Notes under the pieces: generated by a model
What the model was told of the DNA's origin: nothing
The model's input: only the letters and a program-made list of their open reading frames with translations
Database searches by the model: none
DNA from: JANLHG01 sp964359745
Lineage (GTDB): Bacteria > Patescibacteriota > Minisyncoccia > Phycocordibacterales > PALSA-1337
Assembly (NCBI GenBank): GCA_964359745.1
Contig: CAYHTR010000003.1
Span: 1 to 32,079 of the forward strand
Length of the DNA stretch: 32,079 nt
Reading direction: 5' to 3'
Program-made: the position numbers and the translations under genes
Part shown: positions 1-6,982 of the stretch, piece by piece
Layout: each line of letters starts with the position of its first letter
How positions within the stretch are numbered: the first letter of the stretch is position 1

Positions 1-130
1 AAAAGCTCTTGATGCTATCTCAGTTTTTCTGATAGAAAAAGAAACAATTGAAAGAGATGATTATGAAAATATAATTATCGCGCACGGAATTGTTCCAAAA
101 AAGAAATTGGATATTGAGCATCAGGTATAG
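1..130 (+). CDS. Probable FtsH, C-terminal end only (partial)
   Basis: Only the last 43 codons are in the window (frame starting at base 2, stop TAG at 128-130). The readable residues include a short segment of the form ALDAISVFLIEKETIERDDY. It resembles the extreme C terminus of the membrane AAA protease FtsH, where a helix ending in LLEKETL(x)nEE(I/L) is usual. If so, the product is the membrane-anchored zinc metalloprotease that degrades misassembled membrane proteins. None of the catalytic or ATPase motifs are visible, so this rests on a weak tail similarity. The tRNA gene begins 14 bases downstream. Confidence 0.45.
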   Translation, partial: KALDAISVFLIEKETIERDDYENIIIAHGIVPKKKLDIEHQV

Positions 131-144
131 TAACATACTGGTAT

Positions 145-217
145 GCGCGTGTAGCTCAGTTGGTAGAGCGGTCGTCTTATACACGACTGGTCCTAGGTTC
201 GAGTCCTAGCACGCGCA
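145..217 (+). tRNA. tRNA-Ile with anticodon UAU
   Basis: A full cloverleaf can be drawn by hand. The acceptor stem pairs 145-151 (GCGCGTG) with 210-216 (CACGCGC). The D stem is GCTC/GAGC. The anticodon stem GTCGT/ACGAC closes the loop CTTATAC at 176-182, which puts TAT at 178-180. The T stem CTAGG/CCTAG closes the loop TTCGAGT. The discriminator base is A217, and CCA is not encoded (CTA follows). UAU would read the AUA isoleucine codon directly, whereas most bacteria use a lysidine-modified CAU tRNA made by TilS. Confidence 0.93.
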
Positions 218-251
218 CTAGCGAAAAAAATCTATGCGTGACCACAACTTG

Positions 252-287
252 TTGCAAGATATTGATATTTATGTATAATAAATACAT
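252..287 (+). promoter_or_regulatory. Promoter and palindromic operator of the toxin-antitoxin pair
   Basis: TTGCAA at 252-257 and TATAAT at 274-279 are 16 bases apart, a good sigma-70 arrangement. The -10 is embedded in an inverted repeat ATGTAT-AATAA-ATACAT at 271-287. Antitoxins of ribbon-helix-helix type usually repress their own operon by binding such a palindrome over the promoter, so this is a plausible autoregulatory operator. The operator role is inference from position. Confidence 0.5.
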
Positions 288-296
288 ATTATAAAT

Positions 297-557
297 ATGA
301 TAAAAAATATGAAATCTATAACTTTCACAAACAATATGTCTTCTGATCTTATGCAATGGATGGAAAAGTATTCCATTAGTCAAAAATTAACCAGACGAGC
401 AGTAATAGAAAAAGCCTTGAATGATTTAAGGAAGTCTGTGCGTCAAAAGGAATACGCTGAATCTTTCAAGCGGGCATCTTTGGATTCTGAAATGAAAAGT
501 ATGGCTGAAGAAGGCTTGGGAGACTATTTAGAACAATTAACTCGTCTAGAAAAATAA
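297..557 (+). CDS. Putative ribbon-helix-helix antitoxin of a MazEF-type pair
   Basis: The protein is 86 aa from ATG 297, or 82 aa from ATG 309. The second start places the segment KSITFTNNMSSDLMQWMEKY at the very N terminus. That looks like the beta strand plus first helix of a ribbon-helix-helix DNA-binding fold; RRAVIEKALNDLRK follows as the second helix. The C-terminal third (MAEEGLGDYLEQLTRLEK) resembles the tail that wraps the toxin in MazE-like antitoxins. The gene ends one base before the start of a clear MazF homologue, so the two are almost certainly co-translated. It should bind and neutralise the toxin and repress the shared promoter. The exact antitoxin family is not certain. Confidence 0.7.
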   Translation: MIKNMKSITFTNNMSSDLMQWMEKYSISQKLTRRAVIEKALNDLRKSVRQKEYAESFKRASLDSEMKSMAEEGLGDYLEQLTRLEK

Positions 558-558
558 A

Positions 559-891
559 ATGCAACAGAGAGATATTTACTTAGCTGATCTTAATCCAGTT
601 AAAGGCAAAGAGCAAAAAGGTAAAAGGCCGGTAGTTCTCATTTCAGGTAATATGATGAATGAAAACTTTGATGTTTGTATAATCTGTCCAATTTCGAGTA
701 AAATAAAAAATTATGCTGGTTCCGTAAAGCTAGAGAAAAATAAGATAAATAAACTTGACGAAGATTCTGAAATTTTAGCTTTTCAAATACGCACTATAGC
801 AAAAGAAAGAATGATTAAAAAAATAGGTGAAATCACAAATGAACAACTCAAAGAAATCTTTTATTCTTTGAATGAAGTATTTTATTACTAA
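559..891 (+). CDS. MazF/PemK-family mRNA interferase toxin
   Basis: The 110-aa product has the MazF pattern: an N-terminal RDIYLADLNPVKGKEQKGKR segment followed by PVVLIS, then CPISSKIKNY, then ILAFQIRTI. The conserved arginine after the S1-S2 loop is R23 (GKRPVV). The position usually holding the catalytic threonine or serine falls in the PISS motif near residues 46-47. Members are endoribonucleases that cut mRNA at short single-stranded sites and cause reversible growth arrest. Length matches the family (about 110 aa). The antitoxin gene lies directly upstream with a one-base gap. The stop is 11 bases from the convergent recG stop, and no terminator hairpin lies between them. Confidence 0.9.
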   Translation: MQQRDIYLADLNPVKGKEQKGKRPVVLISGNMMNENFDVCIICPISSKIKNYAGSVKLEKNKINKLDEDSEILAFQIRTIAKERMIKKIGEITNEQLKEIFYSLNEVFYY

Positions 892-902
892 ATAAAACCC
901 AT

Positions 903-3041
903 TTACTCAAAATGAATTTCTTCGGTTTTATGGGAGGCGAGGTGTTGTTTAATGAGGGGGTAATTTGAAAGGGTTTCGTTTGTGGATAGAAGCTGCGCGG
1001 CCTCCAGCCGCGCAGCTTCAACCATTTTGATATTTTTTATCGCTTCCATTGCAACATCGGAAAGTCCCCATTGTTTCCTGCCGTAAAGTTCCCCGGCGCC
1101 CCGTTGAGCTAAATCAAACTCTGCCAATTCAAAACCATTTTTTGCTTGCCCGAGCGCTTCCAAGCGCTTTAGGGTTTTATCTGTCTTGCTCTCGGCGAAC
1201 ACATAACAATAAGCTTGATGATTGCTACGTAAAACTCGTCCGCGGAATTGGTGAAGTTGAGCAAGTCCGAATCGTTCGCCCCCTTCAATAATAATTATTG
1301 TTGCATTTGGCACATTAACTCCCACTTCAACCACACTGGTAGCAATAAGAATTTGAATTTTATTTTTTTCAAAATCAATCATCACTTTTTCTTTTTCATC
1401 TGTTGTCATCTTGCTATGCATAATTCCAATTTCATATTTTTGAAAAATATCTTTTTTTAATCTTTTGGCTTCTTCTGTTACGGATTTTACATTGAGTACT
1501 TGCTCTTTATCTGGGTCGGGCTCACTAATGCGTGGACAAATTACATAAAGTTGTCTACCTATTTTTAGTTCTTCTTTAATTTTTGAATATGTCTCGTCTC
1601 TTTTGTTAGGTAAAACTATTTCTGTAATAATCGGTTTTCTGCCTTTTGGCATTTCATCAAGTAATGTTAAATCAAGATCGCCATATACAGTCAAAGCGAG
1701 AGTGCGAGGAATTGGTGTGGCGGTCATAGATAAAAAGTGAGGAGCGAGTTGGGTTTTATGAGCTAATTTTTGTCGTTGATTAGTACCAAAACGGTGTTGT
1801 TCATCAATAATTACGTAAGCTAATTTTTTGAATTTTACTGTTTTTTGAATTAAAGCATGGGTGCCGACAAGTATTGCAATTTCCCCGTTTGCTACCCATT
1901 TTAAAAGTTGGGAGCGAGAAATATCTGTCCAGCCTTTTGGGTTTACTTTTGAGGGAAATTTTCTGCAACCACTTCCAGTAATAAGACCAATTTGAATGTT
2001 TAAATAAGAAAAATATTTTATAAATGACTCAAAATGTTGTTTTGCTAGAATTTCTGTGGGACACATATAGGCGACTTGCAATTTATTTGTAACGACTGCG
2101 TATGCGGAGACGGCAGCCACTGCAGTTTTTCCAGAACCAACATCTCCGTGAAGTAAACGCGACATTGCATTTCCTTTTTTAAAATCATGAAGAATATGGT
2201 CAACAGCTTTTCGTTGAGCATTTGTAGCTTCAAAAGGAAAGCGTTTTACAAATTCTTCCACTTCATCTCTATTTTTTGAAATAATAAACGACGGATTTTT
2301 TTGATAAGCGATTTTTGATTGTTGTTTGGCTATTTGAATATAAAAAACTTCTTCGAAAGCGAAGCGTTTTCGCGCTGATTGAGCATCGCTGGTTTTTAGT
2401 GGAGAGTGAATCCAAATTAGAGCAGTTTTTAATGTTGGCAAGTTGTATTTTTGAAGTAATTCTTTTGGAATGGAATCTGTCAATGCGTCTAATATCCCGC
2501 TTTTAAAAATTTTTTGAATAGCGTGATAAATCCAGTTTGAAGTTATTCCTCGTGATTCTGGGTAAATAGGATAAAGTGTATGTTTTTCTCCATTTTCGCC
2601 AAATAAAGAATCGCCGACGCCGATCGGAAGCTTGCTAACTTTTTCCATTTTAGGATTAGTGAAATATAATTCACCAGATTTTTTTTGCGAGACCTTTCCT
2701 TCAATGCGAACCAAACTTTCTTCCACAAACATTTTCGCAAGATATGGTTGATAAAACCAGATACATTTGATACTTCCAGTATCGTCCGTAATTTTCGCTT
2801 CGCCCATCGGGATTTTTTTTATAAAAGCTTTTGATGTTTTGAGTCCAGAAATTTTTCCAAAAATCACAGCTGTTTCTCCTTTTACCAAACTAGCGATATT
2901 TTTCATTTCCGAAGTATCACCATATCGCACTGGAAAATGATAGAGCAAATCTTCAATAGTCAAAATACCAAGCTTTGCCAAGGCTTTTTTTTGAATTGGC
3001 ATTAAGCGAAAATGTTCGGCAATGGGGGAATTGGGTTGCAT
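903..3041 (-). CDS. recG: ATP-dependent DNA helicase RecG
   Basis: RecG is a monomeric superfamily 2 translocase that regresses stalled forks and branch-migrates recombination intermediates. The 712-aa protein shows an N-terminal wedge/OB region, a Walker A motif GDVGSGKT near residue 299, a DEQH box (IIDEQHRFG), the motif TATPIPRTLAL, and the C-terminal helicase lobe with GERFGLAQLHQFRGRV. It ends with the RecG-specific segment around GAGELYGRKQWG. Length is typical. I chose ATG 3041 because TACAAT lies 6 bases upstream on the minus strand (3048-3053), matching the leaderless pattern seen elsewhere here. An in-frame GTG at 3047 would add two residues. Confidence 0.96.
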   Translation of the reverse strand: MQPNSPIAEHFRLMPIQKKALAKLGILTIEDLLYHFPVRYGDTSEMKNIASLVKGETAVIFGKISGLKTSKAFIKKIPMGEAKITDDTGSIKCIWFYQPYLAKMFVEESLVRIEGKVSQKKSGELYFTNPKMEKVSKLPIGVGDSLFGENGEKHTLYPIYPESRGITSNWIYHAIQKIFKSGILDALTDSIPKELLQKYNLPTLKTALIWIHSPLKTSDAQSARKRFAFEEVFYIQIAKQQSKIAYQKNPSFIISKNRDEVEEFVKRFPFEATNAQRKAVDHILHDFKKGNAMSRLLHGDVGSGKTAVAAVSAYAVVTNKLQVAYMCPTEILAKQHFESFIKYFSYLNIQIGLITGSGCRKFPSKVNPKGWTDISRSQLLKWVANGEIAILVGTHALIQKTVKFKKLAYVIIDEQHRFGTNQRQKLAHKTQLAPHFLSMTATPIPRTLALTVYGDLDLTLLDEMPKGRKPIITEIVLPNKRDETYSKIKEELKIGRQLYVICPRISEPDPDKEQVLNVKSVTEEAKRLKKDIFQKYEIGIMHSKMTTDEKEKVMIDFEKNKIQILIATSVVEVGVNVPNATIIIIEGGERFGLAQLHQFRGRVLRSNHQAYCYVFAESKTDKTLKRLEALGQAKNGFELAEFDLAQRGAGELYGRKQWGLSDVAMEAIKNIKMVEAARLEAAQLLSTNETLSNYPLIKQHLASHKTEEIHFE

Positions 3042-3104
3042 ATCCACATTGTATATTAAAGATTAGAAAAAAATAGCGAAATATGTTACATTAGTCAAGT
3101 AAAC

Positions 3105-3191
3105 GGAGCCGTGTCAGAGTGGTCTATCGTGCATCTTTGCTAAAGATGCGGGGTTTAAACGCCCCCGATGGTTCGAATCCATCCGGCTCCG
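3105..3191 (+). tRNA. tRNA-Ser with anticodon GCU
   Basis: The acceptor stem pairs GGAGCCG (3105-3111) with CGGCTCC (3184-3190). The discriminator is G3191. The anticodon stem CATCT/AGATG closes the loop TTGCTAA, so the anticodon is GCT, reading AGC and AGU serine codons. A long G/C-paired variable arm (CGGGG...CCCCC) is present, as required for tRNA-Ser. The T stem GATGG/CCATC closes the loop TTCGAAT. CCA is not encoded. The opposite strand is read through by the end of the methyltransferase gene. Confidence 0.95.
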
Positions 3192-3737
3192 CAAATTTTT
3201 TAAGCAAGAAAATACAAAAGCTGGAGGGATATTTAGAGGAGTAAAATCAATAGAGACCTCATTAAAAATGTTTTTTAATAATTTAAGAGATTCTAAAGAA
3301 TACTGAAATTGAATAAAACGCCCTTGAGAAGCTAATATTTTATAGGAAAAAAGTAAAAGATTTTTTTTATCTTTTGACAAAAGGTTAGTCAAAGGAATAC
3401 CTGAAATTATATAATCTGGAGATTGTTCGTTAAGACGTTTTTTTAAATTGATGGCGGATTCATTAAAAATTGTCATTCTTGAATCATTTATATTTTTTAA
3501 TTTTTGATAAAAATCACTATTGGATTCAAAGACAATGAGTTTGCTGTTCGAGCTCATTTTTTTTAATAATTCTCTGGTAATGCAACCTGAACCTGGTCCG
3601 AACTCCACAATCATTTTTGCTCGCTTAAAATCTATCGGTTTAAGCATTTTTTTAACCAAAAATTTGGAACTTGGGGTAATTGCTCCGACTTCGCGCCAGT
3701 TTTTTATAAACTCTTTGATAAAAAAAAATTTCTCCAT
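3114..3737 (-). CDS. SAM-dependent methyltransferase, PmtA-like
   Basis: The 207-aa product begins with a hydrophobic/basic segment and GAITPSSKFL, then the SAM-binding glycine motif VEFGPGSGCITREL. It continues with IVFESN at the acidic ribose-binding position, and SGIPL where class I methyltransferases of the phospholipid N-methyltransferase (PmtA) group have S-G-(L/I)-P-L. The conserved family end (NIPPAFVF) falls about 30 residues before the stop. The last 23 or so codons are antisense to tRNA-Ser and encode no recognisable motif, so the native stop seems to have been lost against the tRNA. The substrate is unknown; a lipid or a small amine is possible. It starts 13 bases after comF and is probably co-transcribed with it. 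Confidence 0.75.
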   Translation of the reverse strand: MEKFFFIKEFIKNWREVGAITPSSKFLVKKMLKPIDFKRAKMIVEFGPGSGCITRELLKKMSSNSKLIVFESNSDFYQKLKNINDSRMTIFNESAINLKKRLNEQSPDYIISGIPLTNLLSKDKKNLLLFSYKILASQGRFIQFQYSLESLKLLKNIFNEVSIDFTPLNIPPAFVFSCLKNLRSRMDSNHRGRLNPASLAKMHDRPL

Positions 3738-3750
3738 AATTATTTATTAT

Positions 3751-4386
3751 CTAATGTGCTACAGCTACACAGAAAATTTTTCTGGCTCCAGCACGCAAAA
3801 GTTCTCGACGAGCTTGAGTCAAAGTTGTGCCGGTAGTGGCCACATCATCTATTAAAATTATATTTCTATCTTTTATTTTTTCACTATCTTTTATACTAAA
3901 ACAATCACGTAAATTTTTCATTCTTTCTTCTCGACTTTTGACAGAGGTTTGATGAGGTGTGTTTTTTGTTTTAAATAAAATGGAGTTTGAATATTCAAAT
4001 ACATAATTTATGTCCATTTTTTTGATTTCATTTGTTAAAAGTTCAATTTGATTATATTGGCGTTCACGCAATCTTTCTTTTGATAAAGGTATAGGAATAA
4101 TGATTGATTTTTCTTCTGTTTCTGCTAAAAGTGTTTGATAAAGACATTGTGCTAACAGATTAGCAATTTTAATATTTTTGCGATATTTTAATTGCCAAAT
4201 CATACTTTTCATAATATTGTTTTGATAATCAAAAATAGCAGTTATATCCAAGTCCTCATTAATAGTGCGTGGCTCGGGTATTGCTTCATAAAGATCCCCT
4301 ATACTCATATTTTCAAGATTTATTAGTGAAATCGGACGAGGAAAAATAATATCAAGTAGTTTTGCTAAAAAATCTTTTAAGTTCAT
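3751..4386 (-). CDS. comF: ComF family phosphoribosyltransferase-like protein
   Basis: ComF proteins are needed for natural transformation in several bacteria, where they act inside the cell on incoming single-stranded DNA. The 211-aa product has the family core: LKYRKN, then IIPIPLSKERLRERQYNQIELL, and the PRPP-binding loop IILIDDVATTGTTL, followed by GARKIFCVAVAH at the C terminus. The usual N-terminal zinc ribbon (two CxxC pairs) is absent, because the N-terminal region has no cysteine pairs. I chose ATG 4386 because TATGCT at 4395-4400 (minus) lies 8 bases before it; an ATG at 4404 would add six residues. It is divergent from pilM, which suits a link to DNA uptake through pili. Confidence 0.88.
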   Translation of the reverse strand: MNLKDFLAKLLDIIFPRPISLINLENMSIGDLYEAIPEPRTINEDLDITAIFDYQNNIMKSMIWQLKYRKNIKIANLLAQCLYQTLLAETEEKSIIIPIPLSKERLRERQYNQIELLTNEIKKMDINYVFEYSNSILFKTKNTPHQTSVKSREERMKNLRDCFSIKDSEKIKDRNIILIDDVATTGTTLTQARRELLRAGARKIFCVAVAH

Positions 4387-4435
4387 AATAGATAAGCATA
4401 ACATCTAAATTATGTTATACTAATTCACATATATT

Positions 4436-5554
4436 ATGGCTTTTTCAGACCTATTTAACATTTTTAAAAAAAGTGATACCAGCGTTCTTGGTATTGATGT
4501 TGGTGCTTCGTCTATAAAAATAGTGCAACTTAAGAAAAAAAGAGGCAAGGCCATTCTTGAAACATATGGTGAACTGGCCTTAGGACCTTATGGTGGAGTA
4601 GAAATAGGTAGAGCTACTAATTTACCAAATGAAAAAATAATTGAAGGACTTATTGACTTGATAAAAGAATCGCATGTTACCACAAAAAGATGTGGTATTG
4701 CCATTCCTCTTTCTTCAAGCTTAGTGACTTTTATAAAAATGCCGGCGTTTGATAATAAACAGCTTGTGCAAATGATCCCGATTGAAGCTAGGAAATATAT
4801 TCCAGTGCCGATTACAGAAGTTTCGCTTGATTGGTGGATTGTTCCAAAAGAAGACAAAATGGTGCCAAGTGGTATGGATACGGAACAAAAACCAAATCCA
4901 GAAAAAGATACTATAGACGTGATGGTGGTGGCTATCCATAATGAGGCACTTTCAAAATATCGCGATATTACAACTAAAGCGTCTCTGGAATCCTCTTTTT
5001 TTGAAATTGAAATATTTAGTACAATTCGTGCATCTCTTGAACAGGGAATTGAAGCAGTTATGATTCTTGATATGGGAGCTGGGACAACAAAATTATATAT
5101 TGTGGAAAAAGGAGTTCTTCAAAGTTCTCATACTATCAATCGCGGTTCGCAGGATATTACATTAGCTATTTCAAGAGCAATGGGTAAGGAAGTCAATGAG
5201 GCCGAAAATCTAAAAAGAATAATCGGTCTTTCTGCAAAACCGGAAGACAAAACCCTTAATGAAGTCATAACACTCACTCTTGATTATATTTTTTATGAAT
5301 CTAATCGTGTTTTGTTAAATTATCAGAAAAAAAATAACAAAGATATTAGTAAGGTTGTTTTGACAGGTGGAGGGGTATTGTTGAAAGGTTTTGCGGAAAT
5401 GGCTAGGACTAGTTTTCAAACTGATGTCGTGCTTGCGGATCCATTTGGTAAAGTGCAAACTCCAGCGTTTTTAAATGATGTTTTAAACACCGCTGGTCCA
5501 GAATTTGCCGTCGCTCTCGGTATCGCTCTGCGAAAATTAGGCGAAGTGGAGTAA
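4436..5554 (+). CDS. pilM: Type IV pilus assembly actin-like ATPase PilM
   Basis: PilM is a cytoplasmic actin-fold protein that binds the N-terminal tail of PilN and links the pilus motor to the alignment complex. The 372-aa sequence opens with the phosphate-1 motif VLGIDVGASSIKIVQL, has the second ATP-binding motif ILDMGAGTTKLYIV, and the adenosine-binding VVLTGGGVLLKGF. It ends with VALGIALRKL, as in SHS2-containing PilM proteins. TATACT at 4416-4421 is a likely -10. The next pilus gene is not adjacent: a minus-strand DUF3800 gene and a small ORF intervene, so pilM is probably transcribed separately from pilN. Confidence 0.95.
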   Translation: MAFSDLFNIFKKSDTSVLGIDVGASSIKIVQLKKKRGKAILETYGELALGPYGGVEIGRATNLPNEKIIEGLIDLIKESHVTTKRCGIAIPLSSSLVTFIKMPAFDNKQLVQMIPIEARKYIPVPITEVSLDWWIVPKEDKMVPSGMDTEQKPNPEKDTIDVMVVAIHNEALSKYRDITTKASLESSFFEIEIFSTIRASLEQGIEAVMILDMGAGTTKLYIVEKGVLQSSHTINRGSQDITLAISRAMGKEVNEAENLKRIIGLSAKPEDKTLNEVITLTLDYIFYESNRVLLNYQKKNNKDISKVVLTGGGVLLKGFAEMARTSFQTDVVLADPFGKVQTPAFLNDVLNTAGPEFAVALGIALRKLGEVE

Positions 5555-5578
5555 TTAGTTTATTAATTAATCTGAAAT

Positions 5579-5848
5579 ATGGAAACATTCATTATAATTT
5601 TGTTAATAGTTATTGTTTTAGAACTCTATAATATATTAGGGAGATTGAGACACATAGATGATGTATTACAACGTATTTGGCAAGGGTTATTTAATGATTC
5701 ACATGGAGGATTAGGCAGATTAGATTATTTAAAATACATAGACACTAAACTTGAAAAGATAGATATTATAAAAAAAATTGCTGAAGAAGTTAAAAATATA
5801 TCAGAGAATATTGAGGTAGTTAGAGATGAAATAGTGAACAAAAATTAA
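5579..5848 (+). CDS. Small single-pass membrane protein, function unknown
   Basis: The 89-aa product starts with a strongly hydrophobic helix (IIILLIVIVLELYNIL, residues 5-20). A soluble part follows that ends in a heptad-like Lys/Glu/Ile-rich stretch (residues about 55-88), likely a short coiled coil. It is predicted to sit in the membrane with its coiled coil exposed. I recognise no family. It lies 24 bases after pilM in the same direction and may ride on its transcript, but nothing ties it to the pilus by sequence. Confidence 0.6.
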   Translation: METFIIILLIVIVLELYNILGRLRHIDDVLQRIWQGLFNDSHGGLGRLDYLKYIDTKLEKIDIIKKIAEEVKNISENIEVVRDEIVNKN

Positions 5849-5979
5849 CATTAATAAGTAGAAAGCGAGTTATTTTTAGTTTTTATCCTAATTCTATTAT
5901 CTTCATATTTATAGCCATTTTTATGAAAGTTATAAACATATTTCGCTTGTAAAATTTGTTATCATGATATAGTATAAAA

Positions 5980-6033
5980 ATGTTAGTGGGTGTAGGTTTC
6001 TTGTCTATGACCCACAAAGGGCGGCACGCGTAA
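5980..6033 (+). other. Possible 17-codon leaderless mini-ORF or short RNA
   Basis: TATAGT at 5968-5973 lies 6 bases before ATG 5980, the same spacing as the window's other leaderless genes, with a weak TTGTAA at 5947-5952. The frame encodes 17 residues (MLVGVGFLSMTHKGRHA) and stops with TAA inside the loop of the terminator-like hairpin at 6022-6041. An inverted pair GTGGGT/ACCCAC also lies within it. It could equally be a short non-coding transcript of about 60-70 bases, or nothing. Confidence 0.25.
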
Positions 6034-6041
6034 GCGTGCCG
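6022..6041. terminator. GC-rich hairpin, terminator-like
   Basis: CGGCACGC (6022-6029) pairs perfectly with GCGTGCCG (6034-6041) around a GTAA tetraloop. A pyrimidine-rich tail TTTCCTTT follows on the plus strand, so it could end plus-strand transcripts. It also lies just past the stop of the minus-strand DUF3800 gene, and so may act in both directions. Confidence 0.6.
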
Positions 6042-6047
6042 TTTCCT

Positions 6048-6860
6048 TTATACACATTCAAATACATTAAAATATGCTTTAGCATTGTTTGTAAATTCAG
6101 CTGCTAATGTTGTAACACCTAAAGAAGCTCTTATCTTTTTTACTAAAGGCTCTTTCTTTAATTCTGTTTTTGGAGTATTTAGCATATTTTTCTTTTTGTA
6201 GTCATACATGACAGATCCTAATAGAACATCACATAACTGCATAGGCATATTTGAATGGGATTCAATACTAAAACAACCAAAGACTCTATTGAAGTCTAGG
6301 CTACTATTTTTTGAAATCTGTTCTCTAATTTTACTCATGATGGTATCTTCGAGCGACAAAGCTTTATTTTTAGGTTTTGTAATTTCATCCACAACTAAAC
6401 AAAGTTCATCATTGGGAGGTAATTTTCCCATTTCAGTTGCGACCAGCATTGCCACATATTTTGTGTAAGTTTCCCAAGCATCTCCCATATTACCATTATC
6501 AAAATTTTGGTTTTGTTTATCAATTACCATAGCAGAAAATCGATTGTCTGGATCAGAAAGGAATATATCAATCATACTCTCATAATGTGGGAAAACCATT
6601 TTACTCCCCACGTGGTCAAATTTCATTTCAAATCGGTAATTTCCCTTTAACATAGTAATAACCTCATCTTTATTCCCATTTCTTAAAAGAAACTCTATTC
6701 TATTGTTTTTTGAAATTTTTACTAAAGTTTTTGCTGGTTGACTATTTTTACACAGTTTGTCTCCTAAATCTCCCACATTTTTTACAACTAATAATCCCGT
6801 TCCAAAAAAACGGTCGCTTTTCAATATTCCACTTGAATCTGTGAAGCAAAATCTTTTCAT
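6048..6860 (-). CDS. DUF3800 domain protein
   Basis: The 270-aa protein opens with RFCFTDSSGIL. DUF3800 proteins typically begin with an xxDESG strand, and here the second acidic residue is replaced by serine. The middle has LVVDEIT, and the C-terminal third has SIESHSNMPMQLCDVLLGSV, matching the family motif of a serine/aspartate followed by QxADxxxG. DUF3800 is generally predicted to have an RNase H-like fold and is frequent near mobile and defence genes; no activity is established. It runs against the pilus genes and separates pilM from pilN. A hairpin and T run sit directly before its start codon. Confidence 0.75.
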   Translation of the reverse strand: MKRFCFTDSSGILKSDRFFGTGLLVVKNVGDLGDKLCKNSQPAKTLVKISKNNRIEFLLRNGNKDEVITMLKGNYRFEMKFDHVGSKMVFPHYESMIDIFLSDPDNRFSAMVIDKQNQNFDNGNMGDAWETYTKYVAMLVATEMGKLPPNDELCLVVDEITKPKNKALSLEDTIMSKIREQISKNSSLDFNRVFGCFSIESHSNMPMQLCDVLLGSVMYDYKKKNMLNTPKTELKKEPLVKKIRASLGVTTLAAEFTNNAKAYFNVFECV

Positions 6861-6883
6861 AAAAAAACACCTAATTGGTGTTT
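6861..6883 (-). promoter_or_regulatory. Terminator-like hairpin directly before the DUF3800 start codon
   Basis: Read on the minus strand, AAACACC pairs with GGTGTTT around a 5-base loop (6865-6883). A run of seven T (6861-6867) then ends exactly at the ATG of the DUF3800 gene. That is the form of an intrinsic terminator placed inside a 5' leader. It could attenuate transcription or hide the translation start. There is no upstream minus-strand gene whose end it could serve. Confidence 0.45.
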
Positions 6884-6969
6884 CTAGATATTATCATATT
6901 TTACAAAAAACAATAGGTAACTTATCCACATTTTGGAGTAATCCACAGACGGAATTTGTGTATTGGTAT

Positions 6970-6975
6970 TATAAT
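6970..6975 (+). promoter_or_regulatory. -10 element of the pilN-like gene, leaderless
   Basis: A perfect TATAAT ends 7 bases before the ATG at 6983. Transcription would begin at or within a base or two of the start codon. No convincing -35 is visible. Confidence 0.6.
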
Positions 6976-6982
6976 AGAGTAA

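Noticed and set aside
177..383. Minus-strand ORF with a LEPRTSRV ending over the tRNA
   Set aside because: That ending is the usual translation of the reverse strand of a tRNA T arm and is a known false-gene signature.
3520..3855. Plus-strand ORF opposite the methyltransferase and comF genes
   Set aside because: It is a shadow of two recognisable minus-strand genes and has no family features or start signal of its own.
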